Below, one piece after another: positions 43,733-54,132 of a stretch of 64,000 nucleotides of DNA. The DNA comes from Paenibacillus sp. G2S3 (GTDB lineage Bacteria; Bacillota; Bacilli; Paenibacillales; Paenibacillaceae). Below the pieces are notes generated by a model. That model searched no databases, was not told the origin of the DNA, and saw only the letters and a list, made by a program, of their open reading frames with translations. Numbering within the stretch: position 1 is the first letter of the stretch; each line of letters begins with the position of its first letter. The stretch covers positions 6,386,001 through 6,450,000 of the forward strand of contig NZ_CP126095.1 in the NCBI RefSeq assembly GCF_030123105.1. The letters are read 5' to 3'. Both the position numbers and the translations under genes were made by a program.

Positions 43733-43963
43733 TTACTTAATCGTGATGCCTTTCTTCATAGCCTTCATATCTGAATTCGTGTTCACAAGCATTGGCAGTA
43801 TCTTCATACTTCTCGTCATGGGAGAGTTACATTGCCAGCAGGTAGGTACATACTGAAATGCAAAATTATCGCGCATCCAACCGGTGCAACCTTCCTTGGT
43901 ACAAGACCAAATGGCTGTGTCTTCCTGTGGAAGATCCTCCAGTGCTTTTTTACGAAAATACAT
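43733..43963 (-). CDS. ydjO: Small cold-inducible YdjO-type zinc-finger protein
   Basis: A 76-residue protein similar to B. subtilis YdjO (cold-inducible family). It carries two cysteine pairs, CTKEGC and CWQC, about 25 residues apart, which fit a single zinc site. The opening MYFRKKALEDLPQEDTAIW matches the family pattern. I place the start at the ATG at 43963 with AAGGAGGGG upstream; 20 more codons are open ahead of it. It lies downstream of the cold-shock gene on the same strand, after that gene's terminator. Function unknown. Confidence 0.8.
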   Translation of the reverse strand: MYFRKKALEDLPQEDTAIWSCTKEGCTGWMRDNFAFQYVPTCWQCNSPMTRSMKILPMLVNTNSDMKAMKKGITIK

Positions 43964-44031
43964 AAGTACCCCTCCTTGGATCGAATCGAGACGATTTCGC
44001 CACCCTATTAGGGGCAGATTCATAAGAAAAT

Positions 44032-44065
44032 AAAAAAGCTGCCCTCAACTTGTGTTAAGGGCAGC
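44032..44065 (-). terminator. Terminator of the cold-shock gene
   Basis: GCTGCCCT (44038-44045) pairs with AGGGCAGC (44058-44065); the minus strand continues with TTTTTTA. Read-through into ydjO would be limited. Confidence 0.85.
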
Positions 44066-44077
44066 CTAATTTTCGAA

Positions 44078-44278
44078 TTACAGTTTTACAACGTTTTCGG
44101 CTTGTGGTCCACGAGCGCCTTGAGTTACATTGAACTCAACGCGTTGGCCTTCGTCCAAAGATTTAAATCCGTCGCCTGTGATTGCGGAGAAGTGTACGAA
44201 TACGTCGCTTCCACCTTCAACCTCGATAAAACCAAATCCTTTGTCTGCATTAAACCATTTAACTGTACCTGTTTGCAT
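44078..44278 (-). CDS. Cold-shock protein (CspB/CspA family)
   Basis: A 66-residue single-domain nucleic-acid chaperone. It has both RNP motifs: KGFGFIEV (RNP1) and VFVHFSAI (RNP2). It binds single-stranded RNA and DNA and melts RNA structure at low temperature. GGAGG lies seven bases before the ATG. The gene has its own promoter (44432-44460) and a leader of about 145 bases, as is typical of cold-regulated csp genes. Which csp paralogue it is cannot be told. Confidence 0.97.
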   Translation of the reverse strand: MQTGTVKWFNADKGFGFIEVEGGSDVFVHFSAITGDGFKSLDEGQRVEFNVTQGARGPQAENVVKL

Positions 44279-44309
44279 GATATTACCTCCAATATTTTAT
44301 TTAACACAT

Positions 44310-44367
44310 GTCCTTTTATTCCTACGTAGTGTACGAACAAATAAAAATTCACACATTGGAAAAGGAC
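44310..44367 (-). other. Long-range stem in the cold-shock gene leader
   Basis: GTCCTTTT (44310-44317) and AAAAGGAC (44360-44367) are perfect 8-base complements enclosing 42 bases that contain the palindrome TACGTA. On the mRNA this stem lies about 30 bases before the start codon. Confidence 0.5.
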
Positions 44368-44431
44368 TCATACGCACAAATGATAACCTTTTACAATATG
44401 TGAATTAAGGGTTAAATTTATGATTAACTTC

Positions 44432-44460
44432 ATTGTAACACACTAAATCACTGAATGCAA
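44432..44460 (-). promoter_or_regulatory. Promoter of the cold-shock gene
   Basis: Minus strand TTGCAT, 17-base spacer, TACAAT. Transcription would start near 44425. Confidence 0.65.
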
Positions 44461-44481
44461 TGTAAATGCCTACTTTTTTCA

Positions 44482-44525
44482 TTCCGGCTCTATATCTTCT
44501 TATATTAAAGGCTTTAGAGCCGGAA
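44482..44525. other. Perfect 11-bp hairpin without T-run
   Basis: TTCCGGCTCTA (44482-44492) and TAGAGCCGGAA (44515-44525) are exact complements with a 22-base A+T-rich loop. It follows the small gene at 44537, but no T-run follows on the minus strand. Confidence 0.6.
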
Positions 44526-44536
44526 ATGTGCAAGGT

Positions 44537-44815
44537 TTAATCGATGTATCCTGCCAGTCCTTTATCCATTAAGTAATCCATCTCCGCATCAAGAATCGTC
44601 TCCACTGTGATTTCATCCAGCTTCACATCACGCTGGGCAACAACATAATCAACCAGATCATCATTGTCGATGTCTACCTCACCTTTGGCATTGGCCTTGG
44701 CGTTATTGATAAAGGTCTGTTCATGCTTCAATACTAAACGAATTAATTTAGGATCTACTTTGGTTTTGGCGGATAATACGGTTACTAATTCCTGCTCGTT
44801 TAATTTGTCACTCAT
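44537..44815 (-). CDS. Small acidic protein of unknown function
   Basis: A 92-residue, acidic, soluble, mostly helical protein with no membrane segment or cysteine. I do not recognise a domain. The N-terminal half (LVTVLSAKTKVDPKLIRLVL) resembles a small helical bundle, and the middle is Asp-rich (VDIDNDDLVDYVV). The start at 44815 has AGGGAG, but about 14 bases away, which is long. It is divergent from gdhA. Sequence character and codon use look real, so I count it as a gene. Confidence 0.6.
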   Translation of the reverse strand: MSDKLNEQELVTVLSAKTKVDPKLIRLVLKHEQTFINNAKANAKGEVDIDNDDLVDYVVAQRDVKLDEITVETILDAEMDYLMDKGLAGYID

Positions 44816-45030
44816 TTTTTAAATTTCATCTCCCTACAATTATTACACATCCATTGTAGCATATTTCGCGCTTTAACGCGTCATTACACGAAGTATACCG
44901 CGGTTTGTTCACACTTTTCTTGCTATCACAGGCTCTACAACATTCCACTTCAGGTAAGTTATTTAATAAAAACAGTTGTGAGGAACATTGACTTGTGCCA
45001 AAATATAAAAAAAGTGTTGGACCAAATTGA

Positions 45031-46440
<1,410 letters not shown>

Positions 46441-46467
46441 TCAAGCATACGGCGTTGTGATCATACG

Positions 46468-46515
46468 AAGTCCCCGTAACCGGTGAGTAAGAAGCCGGGG
46501 ACGGGGACTTTTTAA
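46468..46515 (+). terminator. Terminator of gdhA
   Basis: AAGTCCCCGT (46468-46477) and ACGGGGACTT (46501-46510) form a perfect 10-bp stem, followed by TTTAA. Confidence 0.9.
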
Positions 46516-46520
46516 TTCAA

Positions 46521-47234
46521 CTATGAGTTCCAACCTGGGATTTGCCGCAAACCACCATCCCATATAGAATACGTACTCTTCACAACCATATCGGACGGTG
46601 AAGAAGCCGTGTGAATGTAACAGGAATCTATCCCTACCTTCAGAGCCCCCTCAATATCGGTACGAGGATCATTTCCAATCATAATGGCTGAGCTCAAATC
46701 CGCTCCATACTTGTCGACTAAATAACGATAAAATAGCGGATCAGGCTTGCTCACCCCAGCTTCCGAAGAGATCGCAATGCCATCAAATAGATGTATGATT
46801 CCAAGCATAGTTAATTCTGCCTCAATAAAGGTCTTCTGCCCGTTGGAGAGCAAGAATACTTTTTTGCCACGGTCTCTTAACGTTTGTAGAATTTCAGCCA
46901 CACCGTCATATAAAGAGATATGGACCATCGATAACGTCCGTAGCCACCTCACCGTTTCATATAACCACGCTAAATCCGGTTCTCCGCCTAATTGACGGGC
47001 CACAGACCGAAACACTTCCTCCATTATGAAATCGGGATATTCGCAGGTCCGTGCGGCTTCACCTAGTTGAAGATCCCTCTCCCGCAAAAACCGTTCTTGC
47101 AGTTCTCCACCTGATATAGAGAGTCCCTGATATCCGAAATGGAGAGCTAACCTTTCCCATACCTCAGATTGCTCCTCATCTGTCTGAATATCAATTAGTG
47201 TACCGTACATATCGAAAATATAAGTCTGATACAT
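46521..47234 (-). CDS. HAD-family hydrolase (haloacid dehalogenase-like)
   Basis: A 237-residue phosphatase-type HAD protein. Motif I is FDMYGTLID with nucleophile Asp8 and Asp10 replaced by Tyr, as in haloacid dehalogenases and YjjG/YfnB relatives. Motif II is LLSNGQ, motif III the Lys of VSKPDP, and motif IV GNDPRTDIEG. A helical cap lies at about 20-90. The ATG at 47234 has AAGGAAG upstream; a second ATG six codons earlier precedes that site. It sits 33 bases downstream of the DUF2339 gene and may be co-transcribed. Substrate unknown. Confidence 0.85.
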   Translation of the reverse strand: MYQTYIFDMYGTLIDIQTDEEQSEVWERLALHFGYQGLSISGGELQERFLRERDLQLGEAARTCEYPDFIMEEVFRSVARQLGGEPDLAWLYETVRWLRTLSMVHISLYDGVAEILQTLRDRGKKVFLLSNGQKTFIEAELTMLGIIHLFDGIAISSEAGVSKPDPLFYRYLVDKYGADLSSAIMIGNDPRTDIEGALKVGIDSCYIHTASSPSDMVVKSTYSIWDGGLRQIPGWNS

Positions 47235-47267
47235 CCCCGTCTTCCTTCCCATGATTCACATTGTAAG

Positions 47268-49835
47268 TTACCCCTTAGTCACATTCTCCGTCGCTGCCTG
47301 CCCCTCCTCCATTTTGTTTGACACCTTTTGATAGAGATAGGAGATCCCGAGCAGGCAAATCCCAAAGCTGGCATAAGCGATAATTTTACTTCCGGTATTC
47401 AGTAGTCCAAGATCGTATAGCAGCAGCTTACCTGTTGCCAATAACGTTAATCCAAGGCCAAAGCGCCGGATGTACACATATCTTTTGCGGAAGCCGTACA
47501 TGATGAACAGAACTGCTATTAATAGATAGACAAGACTAAATATTAAACCCGCATCGCTCAATTGCAGCTGTACCCCTAGAAAAGCGGTAATGATTCCGAG
47601 TAGATACACTCCCATGAAAACAGGATAGATCTCCATACTTTTATACTCACGTTTGAGCAAGGTGATCAACAGATCACGTCCGCTAAACCATACAAAGATA
47701 TTGAAGATGATAAGTACACTCAGCGCGATATAATCAGCACCAGTATTACGTGAAATATCATTCTGCAGGCTTGGCAAACCTACTGTAATCACCAAACAAA
47801 TAGCGTATCCGATCCCAAAGAGAAATCTCACAAAATACTTAACAATCGTGTCATACAGCACCTTCACCTTTGGCAATACATAGGCGAGAACAATAGTTAA
47901 CAAAGCGGACAGCAGCAAATTATAGAAGGTTCTATGCGAGAAATCCTCCGGTACAGCCAGACGATACAGTCTTCTCGATTCATACAAACCATAGATCCAG
48001 AAATTTAATAACGCCGCGTATTTAAACCACAGGGCTAAGGTGATTTCGTAAGGCTCACTGCGCTGCAGGGCATCCTTGCGGTTATGCTGAACGGCGTACC
48101 ATACGGCGATAATAAGCATTCCTGCGGTAATAAAGACATATTTTAACGGAAAATAGGCATCAGCGGAATTCATCCATTCATTGGCTATATCGAGCTGCAA
48201 CGGCACATTTAAACCGAAGAACACCACAAGGCATAGTGTCAAAATACCCCAACCTGCTCTTTCCATCCCCTTATACCGATTTAGATTACCAAACAGGGTA
48301 AGGACGACGCCTTCGATCAACCACCCTATAGACCACCAAGCTGCTCCGAATTGGAACGGAATCATCAGAATGCCGAAGGTCAGCGAAGTAGCGTAGAACA
48401 GCAGCATGCTTTCTTTTTCCTGTGGCATCAGCTTTTCAAGCCCACGTCCAAGTCCTAAATACAGCAGACAGAAGACTAGCGCGAGCGCACCATTGTAATC
48501 CTTCAGCCCTGCATCCAGAAATAGAAGATACAAGGTGAGACAGCTAATAAACGTGTTGCATCCTAGTAGAGAGAAGTCCCACCAAGACAACTTGGAGCGA
48601 TACTTGAACGGGTACCATAACGTAATGCCCAAATACATCGCAAAAGTCAGCACCGCATAAATCATATTCATTCCGTTGCTATCCGATAACGCTATTAATA
48701 TCAGCATGGAGGGTGTATTAAATAAGTAGCTGATGTAATTGACCACGTTCCAGCGTTTGCGAAAAGAGATCAGTAGAATGAACAAATTCAATAGAAACAA
48801 GTAACCCATTGCCACATAAACCGCGTTGCCGGAAAGCCCGAAAGCCCCAAGATAAGAATATAGTGGCAGGTACCCTCCGATTAGGCCCAAAGCACAAATA
48901 CTTCGTGATTCATACCTTAAAGACAGGAGCACCGCAGTCAAAGTGACGAGCACGGATAAGGACAACCCTACATAAATACTGATAATATCCAGTAAGAAAT
49001 AGCTATAGAAAATAGAGCCGTACAGCACGGAAATCCCGCCGCCAAGCAGCCCAAGAGCGAACGTTCCTTTTCCTTTGCGGTATAGCCACTCCCCGCCCCC
49101 TAACATCAGTAAACCCAGCAGGAAAAAGGCGCCTCCCTTCATATAACCGGTGAACCAGTTGGAATAGGAGTATCTAAATGCCGCTCCTACGGCCAAGATC
49201 AGCAGCAAAATTCCCAGCTTGTTAATCCAGCCAAGTCCAATCTTCATTTCGATCTGATTTTGTTTTCTTCGACGCTCCAGTACTTCTTCACTGATCTCTT
49301 CTGAGGCAAAATCATGTAATCCGTTATCCATTCTGGAGTTCAGACGAATTTCGGATTCCCTCTGTCTTTGTCGCTGCGCTAGTACACGCTCATTTAACTC
49401 CGCCGACAAGGCTCCAAGTCGACTGGATAACTCCACTTTATCCTCACCGAGCTGCCTCGCGGCTGTTTGGTACAGCTGCTGAATATGACGTTTCGTCTCC
49501 ATCTCAAAAGCCGTCAGCCGGTCCGTATGAGCGAGGCTTTTAGAGGAAAAATAAGTTTGCAGCTTCTGTCTCGACAAGCTAAGAATGCCAAGCTTCTCAT
49601 TTAAGATTTGTTCCGTTAGCGTAACTTTTAGCTCCGTATTCTCTTCTTGAAGCTTCCCTACCTGAGTCTTCAACTCCACTAAAGCAAGCTTATGTTTCTC
49701 ATATTGCTTCTTCAGGTGCTCATTCTCGTTGACCAGATCGTGACTTTCATACTCCGCGATCAGAGCTTCATATTCCTTAATAAGCCCGTCCTGCTGGTCC
49801 TTCATGAATCTAAGTCGATCTTTGAATGACTCCAT
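47268..49835 (-). CDS. DUF2339 polytopic membrane protein with coiled-coil N-terminus
   Basis: An 855-residue protein. Residues 1-190 are a cytoplasmic coiled coil (long heptad stretches rich in Lys, Glu, Gln, Leu), and residues about 200-845 are a very hydrophobic block of more than 20 predicted helices. This layout and the GWINKLGILLLILAVGAAFRY entry helix (first part) fit DUF2339 proteins, whose role is unknown; envelope stress and cell-shape links have been proposed for other organisms, not for this one. The ATG at 49835 has only a modest site. The HAD gene follows at once. Confidence 0.8.
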   Translation of the reverse strand: MESFKDRLRFMKDQQDGLIKEYEALIAEYESHDLVNENEHLKKQYEKHKLALVELKTQVGKLQEENTELKVTLTEQILNEKLGILSLSRQKLQTYFSSKSLAHTDRLTAFEMETKRHIQQLYQTAARQLGEDKVELSSRLGALSAELNERVLAQRQRQRESEIRLNSRMDNGLHDFASEEISEEVLERRRKQNQIEMKIGLGWINKLGILLLILAVGAAFRYSYSNWFTGYMKGGAFFLLGLLMLGGGEWLYRKGKGTFALGLLGGGISVLYGSIFYSYFLLDIISIYVGLSLSVLVTLTAVLLSLRYESRSICALGLIGGYLPLYSYLGAFGLSGNAVYVAMGYLFLLNLFILLISFRKRWNVVNYISYLFNTPSMLILIALSDSNGMNMIYAVLTFAMYLGITLWYPFKYRSKLSWWDFSLLGCNTFISCLTLYLLFLDAGLKDYNGALALVFCLLYLGLGRGLEKLMPQEKESMLLFYATSLTFGILMIPFQFGAAWWSIGWLIEGVVLTLFGNLNRYKGMERAGWGILTLCLVVFFGLNVPLQLDIANEWMNSADAYFPLKYVFITAGMLIIAVWYAVQHNRKDALQRSEPYEITLALWFKYAALLNFWIYGLYESRRLYRLAVPEDFSHRTFYNLLLSALLTIVLAYVLPKVKVLYDTIVKYFVRFLFGIGYAICLVITVGLPSLQNDISRNTGADYIALSVLIIFNIFVWFSGRDLLITLLKREYKSMEIYPVFMGVYLLGIITAFLGVQLQLSDAGLIFSLVYLLIAVLFIMYGFRKRYVYIRRFGLGLTLLATGKLLLYDLGLLNTGSKIIAYASFGICLLGISYLYQKVSNKMEEGQAATENVTKG

Positions 49836-50028
49836 AGCGCCTCCTAAATGTGAGCGATTGTTAATAATTACATATTACTACAATTGGAAGGGTCTCTTAT
49901 TCTTTTTTTAGGATTTGGGTAAATGAATATTACGAGCGAATTACAAAAAAACTGCAACATATTGGAGGGATGTCCCGTCTGAATAATAACAAGACTAACA
50001 AAAGATTTAATAAAAGGAGCCTACAACT

Positions 50029-51069
50029 ATGAACAACATTCTAAAAACAAGCACAGTTCTTTTAACTTTGTCCCTAGCACTTTCTACAGGAGCCGCTTAT
50101 GCTGCACCTACCACAACTTCTGCAAAAAATGATGCTGCTCAAACTTCCGTTAGCGCTAATCAAAAAACATTTGCGATTGAAATCAATGGTTCCGCTCTGA
50201 AAGAAACAGGCTTCCAAACTACAAATGGCAAAGAGCCTATGGTGCCACTTCGTTCGGTTACTGAAGCACTTGGCTTCGAATTAACTTGGAATGGACAAAC
50301 TAAATCCGTTGATCTTATCAATGGCGCTGTGTTCACTACAGTAAAAGCCGGAGAAGACCGCTATAGTATTAACAAAATGAATACTACACTTGGAACTGCA
50401 CCACAATTGGTTGACTCCATTTTGTATGTTCCAGCTTCCTTTGTAAGTGAAATCATCCACCACAACATGACCGTGAAGGGAGATTCCATCGTGATCACTG
50501 CTGCTAATCAGGAAGAGCACATGACCAAGACTGGCGTGATTACAGCGGTCAATAATGAGGGCAAATACCAATCCGTTCAGATCCAGGGTGCAGGCACAGA
50601 TGGCGTCGTACTGAATGTAGGGGAAGATACCACTATCGAAATGGCAGACGGTACTAAGCTTGCACTGAAGGATCTTCAGATCGGTATGACCGTAAAAGCA
50701 GAGCATTCCATGATCATGACCATGAGTCTGCCGCCGCAAACCCCAACTTACAAAATCACTGTTCAGGATAAGCAGAAACAAAATGATCTTCTGGGCACTG
50801 CAGGTACCCTTGAAGAAGTTCAAAAAGACGATGAAGGAAACATCAGCATCACCGTTAAAGGCAGTGGCCTGAACGAACAGTCACAACAAGAAGTAGTACT
50901 TCGCATTAGTAAAGATACTGTGCTAATGAACGCTGATGGCAAAGCTGTAAACAGCAGCGAGCTTGTAAAAGGCGCAAAAGTTATAGGCTTCTACAGCCCT
51001 ATGCTGACTAAGAGCCTGCCACCAATCGGCACAGCTGTTAAAGTCGTAGTAGATTCCGTTCAACAATAA
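50029..51069 (+). CDS. Secreted copper-amine-oxidase N-terminal (stalk) domain protein
   Basis: A 346-residue exported protein. The signal peptide is 1-26 (cleavage after AYA). Residues about 45-160 are a copper amine oxidase N-terminal domain, with the typical VPLRSVTEALGFELTWNGQT and VDSILYVPASFV. The rest has two similar beta-rich segments, each ending in a Met/Leu-Pro-Pro motif (SLPPQTP and SLPPIGT). The domain is common in secreted proteins of Paenibacillus and is thought to bind cell-wall material; no enzymatic activity is implied. AAAAGGAG lies upstream. Single gene. Confidence 0.82.
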   Translation: MNNILKTSTVLLTLSLALSTGAAYAAPTTTSAKNDAAQTSVSANQKTFAIEINGSALKETGFQTTNGKEPMVPLRSVTEALGFELTWNGQTKSVDLINGAVFTTVKAGEDRYSINKMNTTLGTAPQLVDSILYVPASFVSEIIHHNMTVKGDSIVITAANQEEHMTKTGVITAVNNEGKYQSVQIQGAGTDGVVLNVGEDTTIEMADGTKLALKDLQIGMTVKAEHSMIMTMSLPPQTPTYKITVQDKQKQNDLLGTAGTLEEVQKDDEGNISITVKGSGLNEQSQQEVVLRISKDTVLMNADGKAVNSSELVKGAKVIGFYSPMLTKSLPPIGTAVKVVVDSVQQ

Positions 51070-51109
51070 GAAGAATAACTTTTCAACTACATCTAGTACA
51101 AACTAAACA

Positions 51110-51152
51110 AGCGCGCGCCAATGAAGTATTGGCGCGCGCTGTTTGATTTTTC
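51110..51152 (+). terminator. Strong terminator after the copper-amine-oxidase-N gene
   Basis: AGCGCGCGCCAAT and ATTGGCGCGCGCT form a perfect 13-bp stem with a 5-base loop, followed by a T-rich tail. It may also stop the convergent kinase gene. Confidence 0.9.
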
Positions 51153-51166
51153 TAGAATCGATCACT

Positions 51167-53884
51167 TTATGTATCACTAGGTAGGATCAATTGCATTAAT
51201 GCTAATAAACGGTCTAGGTTAATAGGCTTGCTGAGATAATCTGTTGCACCCGCTTGTAAGATTTTAGCCTTATCTTCCTTCATTGCTTTCGCAGTCAGCG
51301 CTATAATTGGAATTTTATTCCTTGTCGGTATTTCTCTAATTCGAGTGATAGCCTCATATCCGTTCATAACCGGCATCATGATATCCATCAGAACGATGTC
51401 TATGGATGCAGACTGCTCCAGCGCATATATGCCTTTCTCTCCATCAGTAGCTGTAGTTACCTGCAGTCCACGCTTTCTTAATGTGTTAGACAACGCGAAC
51501 AGATTCCGCTCATCATCATCCACAATTAGAACATGCTTATCATTTAGTGAGGCGAAGTTGCTGCTAGTATTCTCACTGGTTGCAGTGGCAAGAGCAACCG
51601 AACTTTTTTCCTCATGATTAAGAGCTACTTTCTCAGTGGTTTCTTCAAGGCTAGGGTCCTGAAGCTTCAATGGTAAATACACCGTGAAGACACTCCCCAT
51701 TCCTTCTTGACTCTCCACTGTAATTCTACCGCCGAGTAGTGTTGCCAGTTCTTTGGATATGGATAACCCAAGCCCAGTTCCACCATATTGACGTTCCGTA
51801 TTTCCATTCGCCTGTTGAAAAGCTTCGAAAATAACGGACTGCTTCTCGTGGGGAATCCCAATTCCAGTATCTTTGATGGCGAAAGCAATAAATAACCCTG
51901 TTTCCAAATTTCCTAACTTTACTAACTCGTCTTTAGTCGCTAAGCGTATTTCAAGCATTACTGAGCCTTTAGCTGTAAACTTAAACGCATTGGACAGCAG
52001 ATTTATAATAATTTGCCGTACCCTTTGAGCATCCGAATAAAATAGCGGAGGTAAGTCCTCCCCGATTTGTATATGGAAAGGAATCTCTTTTTTGCGAGAA
52101 AGCTGATTAAAGCTCTGAAGCATTGCCTCCGGGATCTCCGTTAGATTTATCGCTTCGATTTCAATATTCAGCTTCCCCGCCTCAACCTTGGACAAATCCA
52201 GAATATCGTTAATCAGCCTCAGCAGATCTTGTCCAGAAGAATGTATAGCTTGTGAAAATTCAATATCCTCCGCGCTTAAGGCTCCCGACTGATTCTCCAT
52301 GAGAAATTCAGAGAGTAACAATATGCCGTTAAGCGGGGTTCGAAGTTCATGAGACATATTGGCCAAGAACTCCGATTTATATTGAGAGCTTTGCCGCAAT
52401 AACTCCGCAGATTCAGCAAGCTCGATTCGAGCTTGTTCAGCCTCAAATGACTTTCGTTCAGCTAAGAGATTCTTTTCCTCCAGCTTTCTATTCGTTGTAT
52501 GTAGCGACTCTGTCTGGATTTGTAGCTCCTCTGACTGAGTTTGTAGTTCTTCGGTATATACCTGAAGTTCTTCGTTTAAGCACTGGGATTGTTCCAGCAG
52601 CTGATCAATTCTCATACTGCTGATCGTACTGTTAATCGCAGCGCCGAATGCATCTGAAATAGACTCCAGGAATTTGATCTGCCGCTCCGTAAGTGGAGAA
52701 AAGGTCGCAATTTCCACCACAGCAACCACTTCACCTGAAAAAGAAACTGGAAGTAATAAAAGAGATTTCGGCGCAGAAACGCCCAGCCCAGACTGAATAT
52801 TGATATAATGCTCCGGAAGATCCGGTATATGCATCAAGCGCGCCTCTTTAGCACATTGACCAACCAAACCTTCCCCCATATGAAATGTCCGATGATCTGT
52901 ACTGTTACTGCTTCCACCAAACGTAGAGGTTCTATTTAACAAATCTTGATGATGTTCTTGTGTCCGTATATATAAGGCACTGTATGGATAACCAATTACT
53001 ACTGCCGTTTTACTTAAAAAAATGTCCCCCAGTTGTGAGACTCGTGTGATGCCCTGATACCTTGACAGTAAATCGTTAGCATGATCCTGAATCCATATTC
53101 GCTCTTGTTGCGTATCTATCAGCTGATTCGTAGCGACGCTGAGATCCCTGATTTCATCATTCGTGGTAATCTCCACTCTTGTATTCATATCAACAGTGGA
53201 ATCTAAGCCAGCAATCGTATGGGTAACCTTACGAATCGTACTAACGATGGCATGTGAAATGATCCACGAGGCGACCACAGAGGTAATAGCAATAATTGCC
53301 CAAGCAATATAAAGGAAATCTAGCAGCAATTTGTTTCGATCTGCCTGTTCGGCTATCAGAGTATTAGTGTTCTCATTCATCGTCTCGCGGTAAGTACTGA
53401 ACTGATTACGAATCTGGTCCATTTGCTCCTTGCCATCATCGGAATTGAAATATTGTAAGATTTCAGCTTCCTGTCCCTCTTTTTTCAGCTCTATTACATA
53501 ATCCCCGGACTGCTCGATCCACTGCTGGATACTATTTTTGATGTCCACCAGACGCTTAAGTTGCAAGGAATCATTAGCAGTCAGCACGGAGAGCTCATCA
53601 TAGTTCACCTTCCATTGTGCTTTCCCCCAATAATAGGGCTCCAGGTATTTATCATCGCCGGTGATCATATAACCTCGTTGTCCTGTTTCCATATCAAGAA
53701 TGTTCTTCTCGATCTTGTTAGCCAAACTAGTTATCTCTCGGTCCTGATGAGAAATAAAGCTTGTTTCCCGCTGTATCGTATTAATCCTATCATGCATGAC
53801 CAGAACAAATCCTAATAGGCAGATCACAATCAAAACTGTAACGGATAATATTTTATACTGCACAGTAAATCGATGTTTTTTCAC
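51167..53884 (-). CDS. Hybrid sensor histidine kinase/response regulator (CHASE3-HAMP-GAF-HisKA-HATPase-REC)
   Basis: A 905-residue membrane kinase: helix 1 (about 12-32), CHASE3-type sensor (about 35-185), helix 2 (about 190-215), HAMP, GAF (about 275-425), a coiled coil with repeated TEELQ and SEELQ, HisKA with His512 in NMSHELRTPL, HATPase with NAFKF, DTGIGI and GGTGLGL, and a C-terminal receiver with Asp834 in LMDIMMP. The start is a GTG with CGGAGG six bases upstream, seven codons inside an ATG frame that has no site. No DNA-binding partner gene is adjacent, so the phosphate probably passes elsewhere. Signal unknown. Confidence 0.9.
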   Translation of the reverse strand: MKKHRFTVQYKILSVTVLIVICLLGFVLVMHDRINTIQRETSFISHQDREITSLANKIEKNILDMETGQRGYMITGDDKYLEPYYWGKAQWKVNYDELSVLTANDSLQLKRLVDIKNSIQQWIEQSGDYVIELKKEGQEAEILQYFNSDDGKEQMDQIRNQFSTYRETMNENTNTLIAEQADRNKLLLDFLYIAWAIIAITSVVASWIISHAIVSTIRKVTHTIAGLDSTVDMNTRVEITTNDEIRDLSVATNQLIDTQQERIWIQDHANDLLSRYQGITRVSQLGDIFLSKTAVVIGYPYSALYIRTQEHHQDLLNRTSTFGGSSNSTDHRTFHMGEGLVGQCAKEARLMHIPDLPEHYINIQSGLGVSAPKSLLLLPVSFSGEVVAVVEIATFSPLTERQIKFLESISDAFGAAINSTISSMRIDQLLEQSQCLNEELQVYTEELQTQSEELQIQTESLHTTNRKLEEKNLLAERKSFEAEQARIELAESAELLRQSSQYKSEFLANMSHELRTPLNGILLLSEFLMENQSGALSAEDIEFSQAIHSSGQDLLRLINDILDLSKVEAGKLNIEIEAINLTEIPEAMLQSFNQLSRKKEIPFHIQIGEDLPPLFYSDAQRVRQIIINLLSNAFKFTAKGSVMLEIRLATKDELVKLGNLETGLFIAFAIKDTGIGIPHEKQSVIFEAFQQANGNTERQYGGTGLGLSISKELATLLGGRITVESQEGMGSVFTVYLPLKLQDPSLEETTEKVALNHEEKSSVALATATSENTSSNFASLNDKHVLIVDDDERNLFALSNTLRKRGLQVTTATDGEKGIYALEQSASIDIVLMDIMMPVMNGYEAITRIREIPTRNKIPIIALTAKAMKEDKAKILQAGATDYLSKPINLDRLLALMQLILPSDT

Positions 53885-53990
53885 AAAGTGCCTCCGTCCC
53901 GTCATCTAACCATAGCTCTTTGCCTAATTCCTTATATTAATGGCTCTTTTCTCCTGCCCCAATACCTTACTGAGTCTTCTATATGAATTT

Positions 53991-54047
53991 TTACTGCTTG
54001 TAAATTAAACGCTTTTGGGTACCGTTGAAACACTTTTTATTTGCCAT
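53991..54047 (-). CDS. Possible 18-residue small ORF
   Basis: An ATG preceded by TTGGAGG at a good six-base distance starts the basic peptide MANKKCFNGTQKRLIYKQ. It lies between the alkD-like and hybrid kinase genes. The site is excellent, but the frame is too short to judge coding from base use. Could also be a chance site. Confidence 0.25.
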   Translation of the reverse strand: MANKKCFNGTQKRLIYKQ

Positions 54048-54132
54048 AAAAAACCTCCAAGTTCACTCGCTCCTAAATAGAACAGGAAGGGAAAAGGAGG
54101 GACTACTTGAAGGCGATATTTCACTGTCTCTA

